Source: Gentiana macrophylla (lineage: Eukaryota > Streptophyta > Magnoliopsida > Gentianales > Gentianaceae). From it: 64,000 bases of DNA. Positions 36,973 through 48,331 of this stretch are shown piece after piece. The stretch is taken from the NCBI GenBank assembly GCA_026214975.1, contig JAOBSW010000626.1:124001-188000 (forward strand). Direction: 5' to 3'. The stretch's first letter is position 1; every line of letters begins with the position of its first letter. The notes beneath the pieces are model-generated. The model had not been told where the DNA came from, searched no databases, and saw only the letters and a program-made list of their open reading frames with translations. The translations under genes were made by a program, and so were the position numbers.

Positions 36973-38029
36973 TGATAAGGGAAAAATTCACCGTTATTTT
37001 TATAACTTTTTAACCCGTTTCTGATATCATTTCGAGTATTTTTATATCAGTTCGAGTCATTAATTCCTATGTTTCATCTAAATATGTTAGTAGTAGTTAT
37101 TATATAAAATATCGTATTTTTAGCGTGTTTTTATAGTTTTTGTACCGGTTTAGTAACTGGTGTGTCGTGTCGGATTTACGTTTGGTATTTTGGTGGTTCA
37201 TTGCAGGATCATAAGTGGACCAAAATCCTACATAACGACATGTTTTGAGCCTTAAAGGAGGTATGTTAAGGTTAGAAGAAGGTGCCACAAGCTTACGAGT
37301 TCAAACGGAGCAAATTTTCCTAAGTACTTAAACCGTAATTTATTTTCGTTGGAGATTTGACCCAGCTTAGAGGCATTTTCAGGGGATGACTTCTTAATGA
37401 AAGTTGTAGATCTTCACATAAGTTTTCCAACGCACTTTGAATCACGTCAATTGGAGTTCTACAACTCAAGTTATGGTCAAGTGGCTAATCGATTCGTATC
37501 AGTAAAATGTCGTAAAACGACACGTAATGGAAATGGCTCATCAAAACAACATTTTCTGAAGAAGTTTCCTTAATAAAAGTTGTATATCTTCAAGAAAGAT
37601 TTCCAATGGATTTTGAATCAAGTCAATCGGACTTCTACAACTCAAATGGTGGTCAAGTGGCTAATTGATTCAATTTCGTAAAAATGTCGCAAAAATGCTC
37701 GGAGGAACACGTTTTCTGAAGAAGAGTCCTTCATGAAAGTTGTAGAGTTTCTCGAGACCGTAATTTTGGCATTTCGTTTGCAATTTTTGGAGGTCTACAA
37801 CTCAAGATATGAAATTTAGAAGTTTTAATCCAATATATATCAAATCATCCGAAGATTTAGATAGAATCAGTTAGGATTTGCAATGATTACACCGGATCGA
37901 TCCGCCCTTTCCGGATCGATCCGAATTGGGAAAATAGTCTATAAATAGACTCAATTGTATCAGGATTAATGCCCCTTGCTTTTCGCCAATTTTCTTTCTT
38001 CTTGTTCTTATTTTATTTTTTTGGTTGTA

Positions 38030-38075
<46 letters not shown>

Positions 38076-38470
38076 AATTTCTTTTCATTTTTCTTGTTTT
38101 GTTTTATTTGTAGTATAAATATATATATAGATATATACGTATATCTATATATCTATATTAGTATCTATATTTATGTATCTATATATATATATCTATAGAT
38201 CTATATACATATATATTTATATATATACTTATATATACTTATATATATATGTATAAAAAAATAATAATACCGTAGTATTGTTGTAATGCTCGGGAAATTA
38301 TCGAAAGATCGTTGTTGTTGAAGTCATAATTGTTTTGGAGAATACGGTCTCGAATCAACAGTTGTAATCAAATGATTTCAAGCAATCATATGATGATGAG
38401 AGGCTAAAGCACGTTGGAACAAGCTGTGAAACCGATTCTTAGCAACATCTCGATTTCGACTTTCAGATTG
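36973..38470 (+). repeat. Probable Athila/Tat-type LTR
   Basis: Begins near TGATAAGGG (36,973). It holds three degenerate internal repeats keyed by AAAGTTGTA at 37,400, 37,576 and 37,736 (periods about 176 and 160 bp), each followed by a CTACAACTCAAG phrase. A TATA box (TCTATAAATAGAC) lies at 37,938-37,950 after a short GGATCGATCCG inverted repeat (37,894-37,922). (AT)n tracts run 38,032-38,072 and around 38,110-38,260. The right end is uncertain. A protease fragment on the same strand follows directly. I see no gene here. Confidence 0.6.
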
Positions 38471-38472
38471 TC

Positions 38473-39120
38473 TTGTTGTTTCTTCTAAAAGAAGCTCAAG
38501 ACATGGATCAGTTGATTGGTGAGGATTGCTCTATGATAAGTTATGATGATCTACCAATCAAGAGGAGTGACCCTGGGAAATTTGTGCTCACATTGTTGAT
38601 GGGAGGCTTAGTCTTTCCAAATTCTTTATGTGACCTAGGTGCGTCCATAAGTCTGATGACATTGTCTCTGTCAGAAATGTGACTTGGTTTGAATGACCTT
38701 TTAGAACCCACAACCATGAACCTTCAATTCAATTTGATAGATCTTCCAAGAAAGTCTTTTGGGATATTAAAGGATGTTCTAGTTCAAATTGATAGATTCA
38801 CTTTCCCGGGTTGGACTGGTACGCCCTGACACTTTGGGAAGGATGAGAATGCTCCTTTGATACTTGGGAAGACTGTTTTTCTACAACCAGAGCCCTCATT
38901 GGTCGTGATGGTGGCCAAGTGACCATACGAGTTGGTGATCGTGAGGTGAGCTATAGTGTCTCCAAAGCTATTCAGAGACCTCCGATTATCCAACCTGGCT
39001 TCTCTATAGAAGATATGTCGATGATTTTAATGATTACATGGAAAAACAAGTCATGGTCATTGAAACCGAATATGAGCGATTAATAGAGAACTTGAATAAT
39101 CATAGTTGGGTGAATCTAGA
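38473..39120 (+). pseudogene. Athila/Tat-type retrotransposon protease fragment
   Basis: The plus-strand translation, across one in-frame stop near 38,680 and frame changes near 38,830 and 38,920, gives the protease region of Athila-like gag-pol: DLPIKRSDPGKF, FPNSLCDLGASISLMTLSLS (active-site D-L-G), NLQFNLIDLPRKSFGILKDV, LVQIDRFTFPGW, NAPLILGKTVFL, then RVGDREVSYSVSKAI. DLGAS with a following LMPLS-like phrase is characteristic of this group. Reverse transcriptase and the rest of pol are absent, so this is a relic. Confidence 0.75.
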
Positions 39121-40074
39121 ACAATTAGAAAGTTGAATTTGATAAAGATTCGTTGAAAGGAGAAGCTTCGGCAGTGGGACCACTAAGTAGACAAATCGTG
39201 TTCATCACGTTCTTACGTGCCATGAATATTCTTTGGGCCAAATGAAAGTGATCGAGCAACATTTTGACGCTTGAGAAGAGACAATTCCTCCTATTTGCCA
39301 ATTGAAATGTTAGCACCTAAGGTATTTGGTATACCCTTATAGCTTATCATAGATGTACACTGACCTTAAGAAGTTTTATTTGATTCTTGAATGTAAGGAC
39401 ATCTCCAGAAGAGTCTTCATTGACAAAAGCCTATCAAATGAATAAAGGAAAATTAAAATAGAAAGTTCTCGTTGATAACTTCAACGGTTTTGCACACACA
39501 CACACACACACACACAAAAATCCACTGGTGAAAAGGATGAACTTACATTGTTCTGGATAAGTTTTGCTCGCTGAGCAAATTTTAAAGTGTTTAGTGTTTC
39601 CGCGGCAGAGCTGGCGAAAAGGAAAGATGTATAAGGCGTTGTTTATGACAACCGTGAGTGCAAAATCTTACAGCTCTGATTCTTGCAAACAAGAATTCAA
39701 ATATGCGAGGTGTCATTCCACGGTTTGAGCTAGGTCTGATTTCTAGCTGTTCAATGTCTCCCAACATTGTGTATGTTTTCCCACTTCCTGTCTACATTCA
39801 AGAACTTTGCCCCGTAAAAATATATTTTTTTAACTAAAAGCAAGAAAAGGCGCCTACAAGCAACAGATGAAGCCAAAAATGACATAAAACAACAAAAGCG
39901 GTTAATTTGGCACGCAGGCCTCGAGCTAGACGGTACGCAGACCGTTCAAAACAAAACACGAAAAGCCATACTAAAAGACGAAAATTGTGGTGTGCTAATC
40001 AACAATGGAAAAATCATTTTTTGAGTTTGATTCAATAGGCGACTGAGTAATGACACAATATTTTGAGCGTGCAA
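39121..40074. other. Unassigned sequence with (CA)n
   Basis: Holds a (CA)n microsatellite at about 39,496-39,516 and no ORF I can assign. It may be more Athila-like internal sequence, then Sirevirus sequence. Confidence 0.3.
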
Positions 40075-40450
40075 AACAAATGATATAAGTATTTACGTGA
40101 GTATGTCACTCAATAAGTCCGATTATGGTGTCTTACGTGAGTATATCACACCATAAGTAGTCCTAATTGAATCAGAAGTCCGGTTATGGTGTCTTACGTT
40201 TGTATGTCACTCAATAAGTCCGTTTAGGATGTATTACGTGAGTATGTCACTCAATAAATCCGGTTAGGGTGTCTTACGTGAGTATATCACACCATAAGTA
40301 GTCCTAATTGAATCAGAAGTCCAGTTATGGTGTCTTACGTGTGCATGTCACTCAATAAGTCCGTTTAGGATGTATTACGTGAGTATGTCACTCAATAAAT
40401 ACGGTTAGGGTGTCTTACGTGAGTATATCACACCATAAGTAGTCCTAATA
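40075..40450 (+). repeat. Tandem repeat, 140-bp unit built of ~46-bp subunits
   Basis: Phrases of the form TTACGTGAGTATGTCACTCA and TTACGTGAGTATATCACACC alternate. The longer phrase starting AATCAGAAGTCC recurs with a 140-bp offset (about 40,170 and 40,310). So three unlike subunits form a higher-order unit present about 2.5 times. It lies just upstream of the Sirevirus-like 3' ORF. Confidence 0.75.
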
Positions 40451-40479
40451 GCTTGATCAATCTCTTTCTGTCTTCTCTA

Positions 40480-43400
40480 GCTTGATCAATCTCTTCCTTG
40501 TCTTGATGATGATGAGGAAGGTGTTGCAGAGGCTGCTAATGATGACAGTAATGGAGATGATGGTGATACTGGTGGTGAGCAGGTCCAGCAAACTAAGAAG
40601 AAATCTACTAAACTCCTTTGCACCAAAGAAGACCATCGAGAAAAAAAAAGGTGCAGATACAAGGAAGATTCCGAGATCTTAAAGCCTAAGAAGACAAAGA
40701 AGCAAACAAAGACAGATATTTGTGTCTCTTTGAGATCCGGTGAATTTGAAGGTACCGACCTCTTTGTTCTTGCAAGAAGAACTGTTGTTGAGATTCTGAG
40801 GGAACAACAGAAGGAAGCCAGTAGAAAGAGGAAGTATACTGTGGTTGAAAAAGATGATGAGCCACTTTCCAAGAGAAGAAAAGAAATTATCCTCAAAAAG
40901 AAACATGGAAAGGGGAAAGAATTGAAAAACTTGGAGGCACAAAGAGTCCATGAAGAAGCATCAGTAGAAGAGGAAGAAGAGGCTATTGAGGCTGAGCCCT
41001 TAACTATCATCAAGCCTGTGGAAATTACTGACTCTTCACCAGAAGAAGTTGCTAAGTCTACTGAAGCTGCACAGGTTGTTGTTGAGCAATGTTGTTGTAG
41101 ATAGCAGCTTCATCGACCCGACCCTGGCCTGTGTAGTATCTCATCAAGAACCACAAAGAAACCACCGAACTCGAACTCACTGTGGAAGTTGAAGAATTGG
41201 TTGAAGACCCTGCAAGTGTTGCAAGAACTCAGGGGGAAGAGCCGTCTGCTGCTAACCCTGCTGATGAGCATGTAAGTCAGGGGGAACCAAGTGTTGTACA
41301 GATGGAAGTAGTAGGCACAAATTTACAACCTCAGCAAACTACTGACTTTCAAACATCTGTTGAAGAATCAATGAACCTACTTGTTGGAACCTTTGGAGGT
41401 CAACAAGGCACTGAAGTTGCTCCCTGAAGATCTTTCATGCCCTTTGAAAGGCAAGTGAAAGAAAAGAAGAAAACAAAAGATTATGTAGATCCCAAACTTC
41501 AGCAAATTGCTGACTACTTCCAATGGAAGTTTGGTTTCTACAAGAGACAAAAAGCCATTTCTTGAACCTATGATGATTTTGAAGAATGGGCTTTTGACAA
41601 GTTGGGAGTAGAGGATTTGTTGGACCTAGTTGATACCACTTTCTTTGCAATCAGTTGATGGACTTATTTGATCAACAACAGAAAGAGGAGGGTATCAAGT
41701 TTAGGGATCCAAGAGATGACAATGATGATTCATCCTCATCATCAGATTCTAGAGGTGATTTTCCCTCTGGACCAGGAGGAACCAGTGGGACTGCAATATT
41801 AATAGAACCACCTTCACAACAGCCCACTGACACTGGTAAGTCTGCTGAGGGCCAGCAGACTGGAGAGATGGATGAGGATCTGTAGGATCTCACCATGGAT
41901 GATCTGGAGGCATTAATCAATGATGGAGTTAATTTAAGTGCTGGTAGGCTAGCTAATGAATCTGTTACATTCCATGTTGTAGAGCCTACTGCACAAATTG
42001 AAGCTGAACAGAGTGAGGATTTGAATGAAGAGAAGGTTACTGATTACAGTGAACCTAGTGCCACTCGAGAAGAATCTATTGAATATCAAGATGGATTTGA
42101 CTTTGAGGGCATTCTTACTAAATCGCCATCATCGACCAAGATTGGTCATCTTTGAAGGATTCCAAGTGGATAATGAGGCTATATTCAATCCACAAAGAGT
42201 TGAAGAGGAGTGCAGGTTCTTTGAGTTATAAACAAAGACCTGAACACAAAGTTGGAGCAGGAGGTGCAGGTTGTTGAGTCTCAAACAAAGACTGGACAAA
42301 GGTTGGAACCTACTTTGGGTTTGGAGGAAACCCCTGTTGTTGAAGACGCGCTTTGTAGTGGAGCCTCACGGAGACAAAACCACTTTGAAGGAAAGATGGT
42401 CACAGCTATTTCTTTGTTAATGTGGATGAGCAATTTCTTTGGACTATGACTTTAGTGATGAGGAGTTTCAAATGCACGAAGAAGAGAATGTTAATGTTGA
42501 TCCCCACAGGCATTTGTACCTATGTTTGAAGAACCAGACCCTTGATCCTATCTTGGAAGCATATCAAGGACCTAATCCTCTTTGGATTAGATAGGAGTTG
42601 GGCATTGGTTGTGAGCAATCGAGGCCACAAGACAATGTTGAGAGCTCTCTTGATGGAGCTTTGGTGGAAGAATGACCAGTGATGTGCCAGTTGATGTTTT
42701 GAATGAGTTAAGGACTGTGAGGCATGATATGCAATAGTTAAGAACTCAACTGGATAGACAAGAAGAGAGATTTGAAGAATTGATGAAAATGGTGAATGAA
42801 AACAGACAATCTCCATCTGATACAGTTGCTTCAAACTTCACATCTACTCAAAATGCTGTGAATAATATGATGCTGGATGTGAGGGGAATCAAGCAAGGAA
42901 ATACTTTGAAAGAGAAGTTTCTGAAAGACCAATTCATATCCATTCATCAGAAACTAGACAAGCTTCTTTGAATCACCTAAGCTCTTGAGAGGTCTTTGGA
43001 ACACCCCAACTTCTTTGGATTGGATCCTAAAGTTACTTGAAAGGATCAATCTCTTTGGAAGAGACCGCAATCAAGGATTACTTTGCAATTGATACAGGTA
43101 ATCGAGATTATGGAAGGACAACTAAATAATCTGGTAATCTCTCGGGACGGTGTTCATGGCCTAATGTCCCGGTTTGTTGATGATGTCACTAAGGGGGAAG
43201 AGGGCCAAACAGCAGTAGCAAAAGATGCTGCAAGACTCTTTGCAAAGAAAAGATGGGAGGATGAGACTAATGCTTACAGACAACTCGCACTCTGCAGAGT
43301 TCAACTTCTCGATGATCTCCTCGGACAATGCAAGAAAGAATACTGTGAAGGAAACCTTATCATGACAAGGGATATCATGAAGGTCTAAACTCATTCTTGG

Positions 43401-43741
43401 GATTAAAATTTTGGGAAGCAAGAGTCAAAGCCTTAAGGGCAACTTACAGAGGTGGAAGAGGTGGAAGAGGTGGAAGAAGTGGCAGAGGTGATAGGACTTT
43501 GCCTATTACAAAAGCAAAGGACTCACTTGATGAATTCAAGGAACTTTACATGAAGTTTGGATTCAGAGTGAATCAAATTAATCTTCTCCTGCCTGAAGCA
43601 TGGAAGTGGTGGAAAGAGGTCAATCCCTACATTGATTTTACATTGATTGAAAATGAATGGATGAGGGACATGATAGAAAAAATCAGGGCCTACCAAGAAC
43701 AAGTGGAGAAGGCCAGACAGGAAAGAGAAAGAAGACAGTAG
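40480..43741 (+). pseudogene. Degenerate 3' ORF of a Sirevirus-like copia element
   Basis: A run of plus-strand ORFs interrupted by stops and frame shifts: 40,730-41,104, 41,182-41,427, 41,655-41,885, 41,895-42,155, 42,780-42,971, 43,083-43,388 and 43,397-43,741. They encode a low-complexity, highly charged protein: basic KRRKEIILKKKHGKGKE, acidic EEEEEAIEAEP, Ser/Asp-rich DDNDDSSSSSDSRGD, and RGGRGGRGGRSGRG near 43,450. The last ORF ends KARQERERRQ in a helical segment. A polypurine tract and LTR follow directly, so this occupies the position of the additional (env-like) 3' ORF of Sireviruses. I see no RT or integrase upstream. Function unknown; it is clearly broken. Confidence 0.5.
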
Positions 43742-43889
43742 ATCAGCATACTTTAACTGCATTATGTTTTTGCTGATTCTAGACTGTAATATCTTTGAAC
43801 AAATGATTATAATGAAAGATGACTATATTTGTTCTGTTTTTGTTTTTATCTTTTTGCTTTGCTGTTAGGTGAGGGTAGTGGCATCATCA

Positions 43890-43904
43890 CCAAAAAGGGG
43901 AAAT
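43890..43904 (+). promoter_or_regulatory. Polypurine tract of Sirevirus-like element
   Basis: CCAAAAAGGGGAAAT sits immediately before the LTR start TGTTGGACC at 43,905. It would prime plus-strand DNA synthesis. Confidence 0.65.
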
Positions 43905-45558
43905 TGTTGGACCTATTTCTATGTTTTGATGATGAGTTCCAGACTAGCTGTTATAGTGCAAAGGCAAAAAGATGTCTAGATCAAATGTATAGGTTTATTA
44001 GAGTTTGATTTATGAATAGGTTTGATCAAACAAGAATCAGTAAAAAGGTCGGTGATTTATATCAACATACTGGTCTATATCAGTAGGGTAGATAGGTCGA
44101 TGAGACTAGTCCGGAACCTCTTGAAGACTAAAAGGTGAGGCTCAAACTCGATTCTGAAGGCTAAGGGATCCAACTTAGTAATTTAAGTCAAGGATATGGA
44201 ATCAGAATTTAGGCAAGTCTGTGATGACCTAAACTGATTACATATACCTTGTGTACAAGGTCTAAGTTCCATAAGTTGGATGATGTTTGGAACTTGGTTA
44301 TAATTAAAAAGGTGTAATCTAACTTCACAAATAAAATTTAGATAAAAGAAATCAGCTGCTTTGTATTTTATACACAGCAAATTGCTGTTCAGCAGACTGA
44401 TGGATATCTCAGCAGACTGATGAACCTGCTGATGATATACCTCAATTAAATCAAGATTATATTGGAAGATTACATGGATAAGGACAGCCAACTACCTCTG
44501 ACTTATCAAGCAAATCAAAGGTGAGATTAAAAGGGCGTTGGGATGATCCGATTTTTATCCAATGGTTATAAGTCAAGGGTGGACATGATTGCATTGTCAA
44601 AAGGAATTCGGCGATTGTCGATCCTATGAATAGTGACGAGAATACAAATCGGATGGGACAAAAACAAAGGCAGTTACATTTGAATTTCATATACAAGTCA
44701 CATGCTTTCTTACCTATAAATAGAGGACTTTCAACTCAGAAACAAGAGGATGATAGATAGAATTTGAAGAACTTTAAAGAGGCAATTTACGAAATGAAAA
44801 ACACCTCACTTGAACTTATTGAACTTAAAGCTACTGATCCAGAAAGATTCTTCAAGTGTATTCAGCATTCAAGCTACATCAAGTATGCACACTTGAAGAC
44901 TGCAAGCTGGTGATTATTTCATCCTAATCAAGGCTCTTTGCAGAATGAATCATTTATTTGATTCAATCTTTATTTTATAAAGAACTTCTTGAAGACAGTG
45001 AAGCACGATTGTGTGAAAGATTGTTGTTTGTGGTGGAGTGGTGAAGAGGCAATCCTACCCTTCAAGGACCAGTGGAAGACTCGGGAGCGACAATCCTACT
45101 GTTCCCGATTTTCGATTTGTGAAGCCATAGTTATTGGTGAAGGACAAGCAACTTAGGAATCTTTGTAAGCGCAATATCAAAGATCTCTAGTGAATTTCCT
45201 CCAACATCACAGGAGAAGAGTGGGTGACGAGATTACACCACGGAACCACTATAAAATCTCGCCTACTTACTTCAAAGATTTACATTACGCACTTAGTTTA
45301 TTTTACACATCAACCTCACCGAATCTAGCAGCCTGAAATCATACACTTACACTCTTTGAGTATCTAATACTCGATTATCATATTTAACAACAAGTATTAA
45401 GGCTTAATTTTGATATTATTCATTTGCACAAATTCAGCAATCTCAACTATCAAGAGACTCTTTGTTTATCAAGTGAGCTATTGAGGTATATCAACAATTC
45501 ATCAAGTATCAAAGAGATTTGAAGTTGCAGAATTTGTTAACTTCAAAGTTTTAAGTGT

Positions 45559-45568
45559 TAAGTTTATT
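45559..45568 (+). repeat. Target-site duplication, left copy
   Basis: TAAGTTTATT, identical to 49,782-49,791. Ten bp falls in the 8-11 bp range of Mutator-like elements. Confidence 0.85.
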
Positions 45569-45660
45569 GGATATTTGTTTATAAGGACTACTTTAAACAC
45601 TTAATAGGCATTTAGGACACACTTAAATCTTATTTGTTTATAAGGACACATTTCATTTGT
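45569..45660 (+). repeat. Left terminal inverted repeat of element 1
   Basis: Begins GGATATTTGTTTATAAGGAC. It pairs with the complement of 49,690-49,781, which begins GGGGCAAATGTCCAAAAGGA, with small indels. Confidence 0.75.
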
Positions 45661-45717
45661 TTTTCCAATTTTGCCCTTTGTTACAACCCAGCATTATCCT
45701 CTTTTTTTTCCTTATTT

Positions 45718-45978
45718 ATGGCGACCTGGGCAAAGAAAGATCCCGGCAAATCATACAAGCAGTTGCCGGAGATGGCAAGTGGCAACGGCGGAGAGAAACG
45801 TCTGAGGCGAATGGCGGAGGCCTTCCATGGTTTGTCGAGCAGTTTGAATTCCCAAAGTACTCTCGACGAAGCTAGTCTTGACGTCGGTTCCTTCTCCTAT
45901 GTTTGTTCTTTTGTTTCCCCGTTGTTCTGTTGTCTGGGCATCGCTTTCAAGTTCGCCGAGATGGATTACGTTGCGAAA
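45718..45978 (+). pseudogene. ACD11: ACD11-like glycolipid transfer protein, first exon only
   Basis: The ATG at 45,718 (MATWAKKDPGKS) opens 87 codons ending AEMDYVAK, followed directly by a GTATGA splice donor at 45,979. EKRLRRMAEAFHGLSSSLNS, then FVSPLF and LGIAFKFAEMDYVAK match the N-terminus of ACD11, a ceramide-1-phosphate transfer protein of the GLTP fold that restrains cell death in plants. A second ATG at 45,772 (MASGNGGEKRLR) fits the usual ACD11 start better. None of the later exons is found downstream to the end of the window. The exon begins about 60 bp inside the left TIR and includes intron sequence, so it was captured as genomic DNA. It could be transcribed from the TIR, but it cannot make a whole protein. 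Confidence 0.75.
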
Positions 45979-48331
45979 GTATGAATTTTTATCTTGATTC
46001 CGGTGTTCTTTTATTACTTGGTCTGTTTCTTCTAAATTTATTTGTTTTGATTTGAACTGGTTCTTTCAATATCGTACATGAATTGCTATATTAGTATTTC
46101 ATTCGGTATGAGCATATTTAAGTGTTTTGACAAGTTCACTGTGAGTCTGGAAATAGTTTGAATTTACTTTTTTATGTGATAGTTTAGATTAGAATGATTT
46201 GTTTAATATCATACGAATTGTCTGTTTTTGCTTGAAATCTGGTTGCGATATAGAAGTAATATATTAGATGGAGTCACTGGCCGGATCATTTTACGCTCGT
46301 CACATAGAGAATCCGAACTCCTGGTTGGAAATATGAATGCAGTAATGGTTTTCGGTTGTCCCTTAAATTGGTTTGATAAGAATTTGATGTTCCCTTAAAT
46401 TGGTTTGATAAGGTGTCACTTGAAATGTTGGTGTCATTGGGTGTCTTTGCATAAAAGCGATGCATAAGGTGGGTGTCCTTTGCATAAATCGTTGTATAAG
46501 ATGTCACTCAAAGGTTTAGTGAGGTGGTGTTTCCCAACCCCAGTGAGGTTAATTCTTGTGACTCAAAGTGCAACCTGGTAGCCATGATTTGTTGAATCCA
46601 CTCAATCGAATAATGAGTGAGGTTAATTTTTGTCACTCATGTGTTTACCTCTTAATAAATTCATTTTTATTTTCGTTTGATGTAATATGTGATAGTTCTT
46701 GAGTCCCAATCTAGCTAGTGTGATTGCAAAGTGTCTTCCAGTCGCATTGCGTATGACCTTGTTCCTTACATCTTTGGAGAAGCATGGTGGTTGTAGAATG
46801 TAATAATTGTTGCATTATTTCGGTTCTTCTTTGTAGTATTGCTTTAGTTTGCTATCTAGTGCTCAATATTTGAGGAATCGGATGCATTTGGCGAGTGGTT
46901 CATGATGCCGTCATTAATGGTAATTCAAAACATTTGAACCCAAGTGTATCCTCGAGGAAATCTTGCTGATTCTTAATGTATGAGTTGTTGAATTAGTTAT
47001 TTGGTATATTGGTTTGTAATGCTCTTTTCAACTTCTCTGTCTTTCACGTGGTTGAAATCTTGGAGCTAATTTTGTTGTTTCCTTCTTGCTGGCACTAACT
47101 TGGGTCCCTATTTTCATTGTTTTTGTCTATGTTTCTGCTTTCAATCTTTTATATTTATAATTTATTTTGCTTTCAATTTCTGCAGTTCAGATAGGGCTAG
47201 TTTAGTCATTGTTGCCGTTGCTGCCATTGATTTTGGGTGTCCAGTGGCGTAGTTAATAAAAATTGTGCAGCTTTCACCCTCCAGAGTTAGTTGATGGTTG
47301 CCTGGATTCGGAAGAGTAGTCATATGTGTATGTGTTGTATTCAGGCTGCAAAGTCATTTGAGGAAAAGCCGAATGCTTATTTTAAGGTTTAGAAACTTGA
47401 TGAAATTATAGTTAGTGGAGATTATGCTGTAGCAATCTTCTGTTTGTTTGTTTTGAATGTAAGCTACAAAACTTAATAAGTTTTTTATTTTTTGGATAGT
47501 GTTTCCATCCTTTGATCTGTACATTACTTTTATTTACCAGCTTTGAGAGCAAATAGGCAACATGTTTTGGAAAATTTGTATAATAAATGTAGTGTCATTC
47601 ATATTATGGGTGTAATCGAGTCGAGTCAAGTCAATACGCCCTAGAGCTCGAGCTCGACTAAAAAAGTTTGGGCTTGATCGAGCCATAAAAGGAAAGATCA
47701 AACTCGACTCACTAACTACCCGATATATCTCGATTCGGCTCGTGAACTTGATTATTTTCTTAGAATTTATTTATTTTTGAATAAAATAGAACAACCGACT
47801 TGCACTTGGAGATTGATGCTGAAAAATTAGTTAATAAAAAAAATACATATTCATTGGACTGCTTAGTACTTGTAGTAACAAATATCACCAAGTCCGCATG
47901 AGTTTATATTGGGACAAAATCAAAAATAGTTCTTGGATTTAATTTGGTTTCATGGAAATTTGCCAAAAATGATATTGAAGTCTTGGAAGAAAATTGGTGC
48001 AATGACATGAATTGGATAGTGGGTTTGAGTATGATTTGGAATAAAATGTTTGTGCCATTGTGTGTCACTGCATAGGGTGTCACTTCAGAAAATGTTCTTG
48101 TCATTGGATGTCACTTCATAAAATGTTGGTGTCATTGAGTGTGATTGCATAAAGCATCACTTCATAAAATAAGATATCAGAAAAATAGGACGAAAAAATA
48201 TAAATTAGTGTGAAGGAATATGTTGATCATAGTTTTATATCAAAAGATATAGCCGTTTGAAGTCGATTTAATGAAGAAAAGTAATCGATTTTCTGAAATT
48301 AAGTCGGAAAAATTTAAAGGTTATCACGGTG
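45979..48331. other. Interior of element 1: intron-like sequence with dispersed proto-repeats
   Basis: AT-rich, without ORFs. At 46,380-46,510 and 48,045-48,170 there are scattered GTGTCACTT/GTGTCATTG/TTGCATAAA phrases that resemble diverged units of the adjoining 16-bp minisatellite. 47,603-47,760 has CGAGTCGAGTC/GAGCTCGAGCTCG motifs common in small plant DNA transposons. Confidence 0.5.

Noticed and set aside
40075..40450. CRISPR-like repeat-spacer pattern
   Set aside because: Subunits are adjacent variants of one motif without unique spacers, in a plant retroelement.
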